Assembly (NCBI GenBank): GCA_034437615.1
Contig: DAOTTW010000459.1
Coordinates: 1-5,453, forward strand
DNA from: DAOTTW01 sp034437615
GTDB taxonomy: Bacteria > Chloroflexota > Anaerolineae > Aggregatilineales > Phototrophicaceae
Reading direction: 5' to 3'
DNA: 5,453 nt
The notes below the pieces were generated by a model, which saw only the letters and a program-made list of their open reading frames with translations, ran no database searches and was not told the DNA's origin. Positions within the stretch are counted from its first letter, which is position 1, and the number at the start of each line of letters is the position of its first letter. Shown one piece after another: positions 1 through 5,361 of the stretch. A program made the translations under genes and the position numbers.

Positions 1-1
1 C

Positions 2-70
2 GGACGCCAAGAATGGCGTCCCTACGGTCCAGAACGGCTGTGTAGGGACGCGGCTTGCTGCGTCCGCTAC
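2..70. repeat. Composite two-hairpin intergenic repeat, left copy
   Basis: Two hairpins face each other across a short spacer. Hairpin 1 is GGACGCCA (2-9), loop AGAA, TGGCGTCC (14-21), a perfect 8-bp stem. It runs into GTCCCTAC (18-25). After a 16-nt spacer the reverse complement GTAGGGAC (42-49) leads into hairpin 2, GGACGC (46-51) pairing with GCGTCC (60-65), with two further inner pairs (one G-T) around loop CTTG. CTAC at 67-70 can pair back to GTAG at 42-45. The same plan with different stem sequences occurs at 5362-5421. This resembles REP/BIME-like or MITE-like dispersed palindromes. No transposase is nearby, and the element may continue beyond the left edge. Confidence 0.75.
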
Positions 71-99
71 CGAAGACGACGACAAATCTAAAATACCTA

Positions 100-185
100 C
101 CCCTGGAGAGGGGGAAGCAAGCCGTTTAAAGCCCCTCTCCCAGTACCGAAGGCACGTTCGGGAGAGGGGTTTGGGGTGAGGGCTG
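100..185. repeat. G/C-rich three-arm hairpin repeat next to the ABC operon
   Basis: CCCCTCTCCC (132-141) and GGGAGAGGGG (160-169) form a perfect 10-bp stem over an 18-nt loop that itself has CGAA/TTCG complementarity. An upstream arm GGAGAGGGG (105-113) is also complementary to 132-140, so two pairings exclude each other. The tail TTTGGGGTGAGGG (170-182) completes an element of a kind I associate from memory with intergenic repeats in several high-GC phyla. It differs in sequence from the GTAGGGAC repeat at 2-70, although both contain the octamer GCAAGCCG or its complement (117-124; 51-58). It lies about 60 nt before the ATPase start and may mark the boundary with an upstream gene. Confidence 0.65.
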
Positions 186-225
186 AGTCGTTACGCTTGA
201 TGCACACAAATGATGATGTATACAA

Positions 226-232
226 AAGAAGG
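226..232 (+). promoter_or_regulatory. Ribosome binding site that sets the ATPase start
   Basis: AAGAAGG lies 9 nt before ATG 242 and only 3 nt before ATG 236. The spacing favours 242. The alternative GTG at 176 falls in the tail of the hairpin repeat and has no Shine-Dalgarno sequence, and the 22 residues it would add resemble no ABC ATPase N-terminus. Confidence 0.7.
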
Positions 233-241
233 CAAATGCCA

Positions 242-1033
242 ATGTCCACAACGAACGGACAAACGAACACCCATCAACAGCCTATCGCGCTCAGCGTGGA
301 CGATTTCACCGTCGCCTACAACAGCAAGCCCGCTATCTGGGATGTTGACCTTGACGTGCCCGAAGGGGTGCTAATGGCCGTCGTCGGGCCGAACGGCGCA
401 GGCAAAAGCACCCTGATTAAAGCCGTGCTGAACTTAATACCGCGTGCGGCAGGCACAGCGCTATTTTATGGCAGACCGTATAAACAAGCACGGTCACTGG
501 TGGGCTACGTGCCGCAGCGGGGCAGCGTCGATTGGGATTTTCCGACCAGCGTGATTGATGTGGTGACGATGGGCTTGTATGGCAAGCTCGGCTGGTTGCG
601 GCGACCGGGCAAACAGGAGCGCAAACTCGCCATGCACGCGCTCGATCAGGTCGAGATGGCGGATTTCGCCCAACGCCAGATCAGCCAGCTATCCGGCGGG
701 CAGCAGCAGCGCACATTTCTGGCACGCGCCCTGGTGCAGGATGCAAGCCTGTACTTTATGGATGAGCCGTTCGCGGCAGTGGATGCCGTGACGGAGCGTG
801 CCATCGTCAACATTCTGCGTGAATTGCGTGAACGCGGCAAGACGGTGATCGTGGTGCATCACGACCTGCAAACCGTCACAGAGTATTTTGATTGGGTGAC
901 GCTGCTGAATATCGAAGTGATCGCCTCTGGTCCAACAGACGAGACTTTTACGCAGGAGAATTTACAGAAAGCCTACGGTGGGCGCGTGGCCTATTTAGAG
1001 GGCGGCGAGAGCATCGCAGCCGCAGGAGACTAG
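242..1033 (+). CDS. Metal-ion ABC transporter ATP-binding protein (TroB/MntB/ZnuC type)
   Basis: This is the nucleotide-binding subunit that powers import of a transition metal (Mn, Zn or Fe) from the cytoplasmic face. From the ATG at 242 it is 263 aa, normal for the family. The motifs appear in order: Walker A GPNGAGKST (49-57), Q-loop Gln at 92 in YVPQRGSVDWDFP, signature LSGGQ (150-154), Walker B LYFMDEP (170-176) with catalytic Glu175, and the H-loop HHDL with switch His207. The PQR..VDWDFP stretch after the Q-loop and the VHHDL form of the H-loop are typical of metal-type rather than siderophore-type ATPases. The stop is 3 nt before the first permease, whose ribosome binding site (AGGAG, 1024-1028) sits inside the end of this gene, so the genes are surely co-transcribed. 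The exact metal cannot be read from the sequence. I see no promoter I trust upstream; one could lie in the repeats or beyond the left edge. Confidence 0.95.
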   Translation: MSTTNGQTNTHQQPIALSVDDFTVAYNSKPAIWDVDLDVPEGVLMAVVGPNGAGKSTLIKAVLNLIPRAAGTALFYGRPYKQARSLVGYVPQRGSVDWDFPTSVIDVVTMGLYGKLGWLRRPGKQERKLAMHALDQVEMADFAQRQISQLSGGQQQRTFLARALVQDASLYFMDEPFAAVDAVTERAIVNILRELRERGKTVIVVHHDLQTVTEYFDWVTLLNIEVIASGPTDETFTQENLQKAYGGRVAYLEGGESIAAAGD

Positions 1034-1036
1034 CTT

Positions 1037-2065
1037 ATGAAACGCCTCAGTGCAGATGATCGGCGTGTATGGGTGGTGATCGGCGTGATGGCCGCGCTCG
1101 GTGTGCTGTTCATCCCATTCAGCCAGATCATATTAGACATCAATTACGCCTACACGTTGCGCACGGTTGCCATCGGTGGCGCGATTTTAGGCGTCGTCAG
1201 CGGCGTGCTGGGCTGCTTTGCGGTGCTGCGCCATGAAAGCCTGATGGGGGATGCCCTCTCACATGCGGCACTGCCGGGTGTGGGCGTGGCCTTTTTGCTT
1301 GCAGGGCGCGAACTGCCGCTTCTGTTGCTCGGTGCAGGGGTCGCGAGTTGGCTCGGCGTGCAGTTTATCCGCAGCGTTTTGCATACCACACGCATCAAGC
1401 AGGATACAGCGATGGGCATCGTGTTGGCGACGTGGTTTGCGGCTGGCATCGCCCTGCTAGCTTACATTCAGGGCCGCGCCGATACCAGCCAGGCCGGTCT
1501 GGATACGTTTATCTTCGGTCAGGCGGCGGCGATGGTCGAAAGCGATGTGTGGTTGATTACGTTGGTCGGCGGCGTGGCCTTCGTGTTTTTGGCGCTATTC
1601 TGGAAGGAGTTCAAGCTGGTGACGTTCGACCCCGGCTTTGCTGGCGCGAATGGTTTTCGCGTGGGCTTCTTGAACACGCTGCTATCGACGCTGATTGTGG
1701 TGGCGATTGTGCTGGGCTTGCAGCTTGCAGGCGTGATTTTGATGGTCGGCATGTTGATTGCACCCGGCATCGCAGCACGCCAGTGGACGCAGAAGCTCGG
1801 CCAGATGGTGATTTTAGCTGCTGTGTTCGGGGCATTTGCAGGCGGCGTCGGGGCCATCCTCAGCGCGGTTGATGCCAATGTGCCGACTGGCCCCATGATT
1901 ATCGTCGTGGCGTTTATGATTGTGCTGATCTCGCTGGGGTTTGCGCCCGGTCGCGGCCTGCTGTGGATGGCATTACGGCGGCGCGGTGATCGGCGGCGTT
2001 TTGCAGCGACCAGCGTCAATGAAAAGCGCCACCAGACCAGCCAGGTAAGCCAGGCGAAAGGATAA
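1037..2065 (+). CDS. Metal ABC transporter permease, ABC-3 family (first of two)
   Basis: This is one half of the membrane channel for the importer. It is 342 aa with an extra hydrophobic N-terminal helix (about 11-28) followed by roughly eight membrane segments. The family hallmark RHESLMGDALSHAALPG (65-81) is intact, including Asp72 and His76, an acid/His pair which, as I recall from the PsaBC manganese importer, lines the metal path. The stretch WKEFKLVTFDPGFAGANGF (189-207) is the cytoplasmic loop expected to contact the ATPase. A PTGPMIIV motif (283-290) precedes the last helix. The C-terminus is a short basic cytoplasmic tail (RRRGDRRR, 314-321) with no added domain. AGGAG lies 8 nt before ATG 1037. 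The next gene starts 3 nt after the stop. Because its sequence differs clearly from the second permease, the pair probably forms a heterodimer. Confidence 0.93.
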   Translation: MKRLSADDRRVWVVIGVMAALGVLFIPFSQIILDINYAYTLRTVAIGGAILGVVSGVLGCFAVLRHESLMGDALSHAALPGVGVAFLLAGRELPLLLLGAGVASWLGVQFIRSVLHTTRIKQDTAMGIVLATWFAAGIALLAYIQGRADTSQAGLDTFIFGQAAAMVESDVWLITLVGGVAFVFLALFWKEFKLVTFDPGFAGANGFRVGFLNTLLSTLIVVAIVLGLQLAGVILMVGMLIAPGIAARQWTQKLGQMVILAAVFGAFAGGVGAILSAVDANVPTGPMIIVVAFMIVLISLGFAPGRGLLWMALRRRGDRRRFAATSVNEKRHQTSQVSQAKG

Positions 2066-2068
2066 ACC

Positions 2069-3574
2069 ATGCTCGGACTCGAAAGCCTACTCATCGACCT
2101 GCTGTTGAACGTCTTTACCCGTGAAGAGATCAACGCATTTTTTCGCAATCCACAGCACACAGCCACGATTGTCGGCACGCTGATTGCGGTCTCTGGTGCC
2201 TTGCTCGGCACCTTCTTGCTACTGCGTGGTATGGCCCTGACAAGTGACGCCATCAGCCATACGGTGTTATTCGGCATCGTCATGGCGTTTATCATCATGA
2301 CCGCCCTGTTTAATCAGGCACCCAGCCCGTCGTCGCCCTGGCTGATCCTCGGTGCGGCAGTGGCGGGCGTCGTCATGGTCGTGCTGACGGAGCTAATCTA
2401 TCGCTCTGGCTTAGTGCGGCAAGATGCAGCGCTGGGTCTGGTCTTTCCGCTGCTGTTCGCTGTGTCGATTATCCTGGTATCGCGCTACATTGACGATGTG
2501 CACCTGGACGAACACGCGGTCATGGTCGGTGAGATCGGCTTAGCGTGGGCTAACACGAATAGCCATTGCATCGAAAACTGCACAACGATCACGATTACGG
2601 CAGACGACGACAACGCCGAGATCACGCGCCAATGCACGAACTGCCGCGAACTGGGCATCAGCCCACGTGACCCCGGCGCAGAATTCCGCGAAATTTGTAC
2701 GAACTGCGGCACCTATAGCCCTGGCCAAGCGTGGCAAGCGGGCCTGACTGGACTTGCAGATGAGCCGATATTGATCTTCTGGCCGGAATCTGTGACGGTG
2801 ATGGGCGTGCTATCGTTGCTGACGATAGCTTTCGTGCTGCTATTTTATAAAGAGTTGAAGCTCGCCTCGTTCGATCAGGTGCTAGCAAGGGCGCTCGGCT
2901 TCCGGCCTGGTGTGCTGCACTACGCGCTGATGATGCTGGTGAGTCTGGTGGCTGTCGGCGCGTTTGACGCGGTGGGCAGCATCCTCGTGGTCGCCTTCTT
3001 TATCATCCCACCCGCAGCGGCCTACCTGCTGACGGATCGCCTGTCGTGGATGCTGGCCCTGAGCGCACTTATCGGCAGTCTGGGGGCTTTCTTCGGCTAC
3101 GACCTCGCACGCGGCAGCTTCCTGGGTATCGTGCAGGTTGGTGACGGGATCGCCGTGCTGAATCGCGCTTTCGGGCTTGAGCTAACGGAAAAATGGAACT
3201 CGTCTATTTCGGCGTCTATGGTGCTGATGATCTTCTGCTTGTTTCTGCTGGCCTGGGTTGCATCCCCGAAGTATGGGCTGGTGTCTACGCTGTTGCGACG
3301 TGCCAACCAGAGCCGCCGCTTTAACAACCAGTTGGTGCTCGGCCACATCTATAACCATCAGCACACCGATGCAGCCCGGCAAGAACTCAGCGCTGATGAA
3401 CTGTATCAGCATTTCCGCTGGCCCCATGCCAGGATGCAGCGCGTACTGATACGCCTGCGTGCCGCGAACCTGATACAGATTGCAAATAATCTCGTATATC
3501 TGACGCCCAACGGCGAACAGCGTTTGCAGCGCTTCCGGCAGCATAACCTTGCGACGGAGGCGGATGTATCATAA
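2069..3574 (+). CDS. Metal ABC transporter permease with Cys-rich loop insert and C-terminal winged helix
   Basis: This is the second ABC-3 permease, 501 aa against a usual 270-300. The core motifs are present: RGMALTSDAISHTVLFG (53-69) with Asp60 and His64, DDVHLDEHAVMVGEIG (142-157), and the ATPase-contact loop FYKELKLASFDQVLARALGF (259-278). There are three additions. Residues about 161-238 form a hydrophilic insert with Cys 167, 171, 189, 192, 210 and 213. Residues about 347-379 make a longer than usual loop before the last helix (about 380-398). Residues about 420-497 form a winged-helix domain ending LTPNGEQRLQRF, like DtxR/MntR proteins. Placing the KELK loop inside makes the Cys loop and second loop extracytoplasmic and the winged helix cytoplasmic, and the basic segment RRANQSRR (410-417) after the last helix agrees. 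The ribosome binding site AAAGGA (2057-2062) is 6 nt before the ATG. The reading frame is open throughout, so this is not a frameshift artefact. Transporter assignment is firm; roles of the added parts are inferred. Confidence 0.9.
   Translation: MLGLESLLIDLLLNVFTREEINAFFRNPQHTATIVGTLIAVSGALLGTFLLLRGMALTSDAISHTVLFGIVMAFIIMTALFNQAPSPSSPWLILGAAVAGVVMVVLTELIYRSGLVRQDAALGLVFPLLFAVSIILVSRYIDDVHLDEHAVMVGEIGLAWANTNSHCIENCTTITITADDDNAEITRQCTNCRELGISPRDPGAEFREICTNCGTYSPGQAWQAGLTGLADEPILIFWPESVTVMGVLSLLTIAFVLLFYKELKLASFDQVLARALGFRPGVLHYALMMLVSLVAVGAFDAVGSILVVAFFIIPPAAAYLLTDRLSWMLALSALIGSLGAFFGYDLARGSFLGIVQVGDGIAVLNRAFGLELTEKWNSSISASMVLMIFCLFLLAWVASPKYGLVSTLLRRANQSRRFNNQLVLGHIYNHQHTDAARQELSADELYQHFRWPHARMQRVLIRLRAANLIQIANNLVYLTPNGEQRLQRFRQHNLATEADVS
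2549..2782 (+). other. Cys-rich, zinc-ribbon-like insert in the second permease (residues 161-238)
   Basis: The insert sits between the conserved VGEIG motif and the helix that begins near residue 242. It holds His166-Cys167-x3-Cys171, then Cys189-Thr-Asn-Cys192 and, 17 residues on, Cys210-Thr-Asn-Cys213-Gly. The repeated CTNC pairs resemble the knuckles of a zinc ribbon. The stretch between them is charged and soluble in character (TADDDNAEITRQ). The first permease has only about 10 residues at the equivalent place. Metal binding is inferred from cysteine spacing; disulfide bonds are the alternative if the loop is outside. Confidence 0.6.
3326..3559 (+). other. Winged-helix (DtxR/MntR-like) domain at the C-terminus of the second permease
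   Basis: Residues about 420-497 give a helix (LVLGHIYNH), then a helix-turn-helix pattern ADELYQHFRW then PHARMQRVLIRLRAANLIQ, then the wing and final helix NNLVYLTPNGEQRLQRFRQHN. The LTPNGE...RFRQHN ending matches how DtxR-family proteins pass from wing to dimerisation helix (LTxxGxxxAxxxxxxH). The DtxR metal-binding and dimerisation domains are not present after it, since the protein ends at residue 501. Fusions of ABC-3 permeases to DtxR-like domains are known, so this fits the family. Confidence 0.6.
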
Positions 3575-3582
3575 TTTGGCGT

Positions 3583-3598
3583 GCGCGGCTTGCTGCGT
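3583..3598. repeat. Remnant of the GTAGGGAC-type hairpin between convergent genes
   Basis: A 16-nt stretch, CGCGGCTTGCTGCGTC (3584-3599), is identical to 49-64, the core of hairpin 2 in the left repeat. It occupies most of the 28-nt gap between two convergent stop codons. The stem here is about 6 bp with two G-T pairs around loop CTTG. The outer GTAGGGA arm is lost and no T-run follows, so it is a weak terminator at best. Confidence 0.6.
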
Positions 3599-3602
3599 CT
3601 GC

Positions 3603-3944
3603 TCAATGCGCCAGGAATGCCGCCACGTGGTCGCGTTCATCAGGGCTGAGATTATCGACGTTGCGCAGCAGGCCCAGCGCTGCGGCCTGCTGTAATGCCG
3701 GACGTTCACCAGCACGCTCAAAGACATCACGCAGCGTCATCAGCGCATCCGGCCCGCCAATTTCCGCCAACACCTTAATAATCGCCGCGCCCTGTTGGTC
3801 GCTGACGCCTGCGTATAGCTCATCAATCAGTGGTTCGACGGCCTGTTCTTGCAATGCAATCAAGATGAAATGCGCGGCCATGCGTTGTGCCGGGTGGCCT
3901 TGCGTCAGTTGCGCCACCAGCTTTTTATAGTCGGTCTGTTGCAT
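3603..3944 (-). CDS. Small HEAT-repeat protein
   Basis: From the ATG at 3944 this is a 113-aa soluble protein made of paired helices. Repeat-like units cover about 17-46 (HPAQRMAAHFILIALQ..AVEPLIDEL), 49-79 (DQQGAAIIKVLAEIGGPDALMTLRDVF) and 81-113 (RPALQQAAALGLLRNV..). The AVEPLIDEL and VLAEIGGPDAL patterns are those of PBS-lyase-type HEAT repeats, which act as protein-binding scaffolds. There are no catalytic residues, signal peptide or membrane segment. The start follows from GAGG (3957-3954) 9 nt upstream. An upstream GTG at 3974 would lie in a hairpin stem and lacks a ribosome binding site. The gene runs in the same direction as DUF368, 94 nt downstream of its stop, and converges on the permease gene. 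Its partner and role are unknown. Confidence 0.8.
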   Translation of the reverse strand: MQQTDYKKLVAQLTQGHPAQRMAAHFILIALQEQAVEPLIDELYAGVSDQQGAAIIKVLAEIGGPDALMTLRDVFERAGERPALQQAAALGLLRNVDNLSPDERDHVAAFLAH

Positions 3945-3953
3945 AGGCATTTG

Positions 3954-3957
3954 CCTC
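3954..3957 (-). promoter_or_regulatory. Ribosome binding site of the HEAT-repeat gene
   Basis: GAGG on the minus strand lies 9 nt before ATG 3944 and 3 nt before ATG 3950. The surrounding AGGCAAATGCC-N-ATG matches the ATPase start region at 230-244 in 14 of 15 positions. Spacing favours the second ATG in both genes. Confidence 0.55.
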
Positions 3958-3963
3958 GTAATC

Positions 3964-3992
3964 AAAAAAGGCACGATGTTCGTTGTACCTTT
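3964..3992 (-). terminator. Probable intrinsic terminator after the DUF368 gene
   Basis: Read on the minus strand, AAAGGTAC (3992-3985) pairs with GTGCC plus the first T residues (3974-3967) around a 10-nt loop, giving an 8-bp stem with one G-T pair. The stem runs into six T residues (3969-3964). It lies 47 nt past the DUF368 stop and ends 6 nt before the HEAT gene's ribosome binding site. It could be a plain terminator or an attenuator read through into the HEAT gene. The A-T pairs make it moderate in strength. Confidence 0.45.
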
Positions 3993-4011
3993 CCAGTGTA
4001 ACGCATATGCG
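3981..4011. promoter_or_regulatory. Dyad-symmetric region upstream of the HEAT-repeat gene
   Basis: CGCATATGCG (4002-4011) is a perfect 10-bp palindrome. It abuts an imperfect inverted repeat CGTTGTAC (3981-3988) and GTGTAACG (3996-4003), with 6 of 8 positions complementary. On the minus strand TACACT (4000-3995) is a weak -10 candidate with no recognisable -35. These could be an operator or promoter for the HEAT gene, but short palindromes also occur by chance. Confidence 0.2.
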
Positions 4012-4038
4012 CCGTCCGGGTTGCTTTAGGCTGGTGAA

Positions 4039-5094
4039 TTAGCCCTCTGCTGGGGCCATATTCGCGGGTTGCCGCCGCACGAACAGCCGAATGAAGGCGT
4101 TATCCCGCGTTTGCAGGTGATCTAACAAGCTGACCAGCACGAAACCCGCAAACGCCAAGCCAAACGCAATCAAGAAGCTGCTGAGCGTATCCGGCAGCAG
4201 GTTAAGCTCTTGTAAGCAGCGCACATCGCCATGACGGTCTATATCTTCGATGCCGCACGCCTTGAAGGGCCAGATTTTCCACAATGAGCCGACCATGAAG
4301 CCCACCAGCAGCGCGATGGTTGTATTGTAGTAGCGCTGTAGCGTCCAGCTTAGCACACGCGAGAAGATCACGATGCCTACGATTGCGCCCAGGCCGACGA
4401 AGATGAGCGGTTGCAGGTTGCCCAGGTCGCGGTCGCTGACCAGACCACTGACCGAGTTGAGGATGTAATCGTATTGGCCGAGCACGAGCAGGATAAACGA
4501 GCCGGAGACACCGGGCAGGATCATGGCACAGATGGCAATCATGCCGCTGAAGAAGAGCACAGGCGCGTCATGGCTGCCTTCAGCCGGGACGATATTCACG
4601 ATGGCAAAGGCGACAACCGCGCCCAGTATCAACATGCCAAACGCGCCCGCTGCCCACTGCACTTTTTGCCCGACGGCGATAATCGACGCGACAACCAGCC
4701 CGAAGAAAAACGCAAATAGCAAAATGCGGCCTTCGGGGTCCGCTAGCAAGCTGCTGAGCACACCGGATAACGTAATCAGCGTGAGGCCGATGCCACCGCC
4801 GAGCAAGAGCAGAAACACAAAGGGGATATGCTGGAACAGCGCCTTAAAATCGAACTTGAGCGCTAAGCGAATCGCCTGCAAATTGAAGGATTTGATGGCG
4901 TTAATCAACGTCTCGTATATGCCCAGGATGAAGGCCATCGTCCCACCGGAAACCCCCGGCACGATGTCTGCTGCGCCCATTGCCAGCCCCGTCAAGAAGA
5001 TGCGCAGGTGTTCCCAGGCGCTACGGGGGTGCGATAAATCCTTCATGATGGCGTTGTTGTGTTGCTGTTGCTGCGTGCTGGTCTGTGTTGCCAT
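4039..5094 (-). CDS. DUF368 membrane protein, probable polyprenyl-phosphate translocase
   Basis: From the ATG at 5094 this is a 351-aa polytopic membrane protein of the DUF368 family. It carries the two related signatures MGAADIVPGVSGGT (39-52) and CAMILPGVSGSF (189-200), which mark two inverted re-entrant halves. Members of this family (PopT) have been reported to return undecaprenyl phosphate across the membrane for cell-wall and surface-polymer synthesis. I infer the same here from family membership only. About eight hydrophobic segments follow, the last near 305-324, then a basic cytoplasmic end (RLFVRRQ). The N-terminal 20 residues are polar and Gln-rich and precede the conserved domain. 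The start is set by AGAGG (5105-5101) 6 nt upstream; a GTG at 5127 has no ribosome binding site. A loop at 280-293 holds two cysteines (Cys280, Cys293). The gene has no evident link to the metal importer. Confidence 0.9.
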   Translation of the reverse strand: MATQTSTQQQQHNNAIMKDLSHPRSAWEHLRIFLTGLAMGAADIVPGVSGGTMAFILGIYETLINAIKSFNLQAIRLALKFDFKALFQHIPFVFLLLLGGGIGLTLITLSGVLSSLLADPEGRILLFAFFFGLVVASIIAVGQKVQWAAGAFGMLILGAVVAFAIVNIVPAEGSHDAPVLFFSGMIAICAMILPGVSGSFILLVLGQYDYILNSVSGLVSDRDLGNLQPLIFVGLGAIVGIVIFSRVLSWTLQRYYNTTIALLVGFMVGSLWKIWPFKACGIEDIDRHGDVRCLQELNLLPDTLSSFLIAFGLAFAGFVLVSLLDHLQTRDNAFIRLFVRRQPANMAPAEG

Positions 5095-5361
5095 GTGCGG
5101 CCTCTGTTTGCTCTGTTGAAGAATCACCTACGAAACGGCGCACATCATGCCGGATTGCGCCGCAAACATCAATGCTGAAACGCGCCATTCTCTAGCCTAC
5201 TGTTCAGGCAAGGATGCTACAATCAGGATGATATGGGCCATTGTATATGTGGGTTGGAGCAAACAACCAGCCACTGCTGTGTTTTGGCTATACTATTGGG
5301 CGTTCATAGCTTGCATTAAACCAACTTAGGCCATCCCAACAGAATAATTGACACGGTTTGC
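5095..5361. other. Intergenic region without a supported gene
   Basis: The left part is the leader and possible promoter of the DUF368 gene. The rest has no convincing coding frame: the only sizeable one (5147-5329, +) lacks a ribosome binding site and has an odd, Trp- and Cys-rich composition. Plus-strand -10-like sequences occur at 5218-5223 (TACAAT, preceded by TGC) and 5289-5294 (TATACT), without good -35 boxes. These might serve a gene beyond the right edge. Confidence 0.5.
5144..5172 (-). promoter_or_regulatory. Candidate promoter of the DUF368 gene
   Basis: On the minus strand TTGATG (5172-5167) and CATGAT (5149-5144) are separated by 17 nt, each matching the sigma-70 consensus in 4 of 6 positions. 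The leader would be about 43 nt, leaving room for the ribosome binding site at 5105-5101. Matches this weak are common by chance. Confidence 0.28.

Noticed and set aside
2..70. CRISPR array
   Set aside because: The repeats are paired hairpins of differing sequence with no regular spacers.
197..224. TTGATG, 16 nt, TATACA as a promoter for the ABC operon
   Set aside because: The transcript would start at about 231, inside or after the ribosome binding site, which conflicts with the chosen start.
176..241. N-terminal extension of the ATPase from GTG 176
   Set aside because: The GTG lies in the repeat tail, has no ribosome binding site, and the added residues do not look like an ABC ATPase.
1519..2298. 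Long open frame (259 codons) on the minus strand
   Set aside because: It is antisense to two clearly real permease genes, and its Ser/Thr/Pro/Ala-rich composition is what the reverse of hydrophobic coding sequence gives.
5147..5329. Possible 60-aa protein on the plus strand
   Set aside because: No ribosome binding site, unusual Trp/Cys content, no recognisable motif, and it overlaps the likely DUF368 promoter region.
5348..5353. Perfect TTGACA -35 box on the plus strand
   Set aside because: The -10 position falls in the repeat hairpin (AAGCCG), with no TATAAT-like sequence at the right distance.
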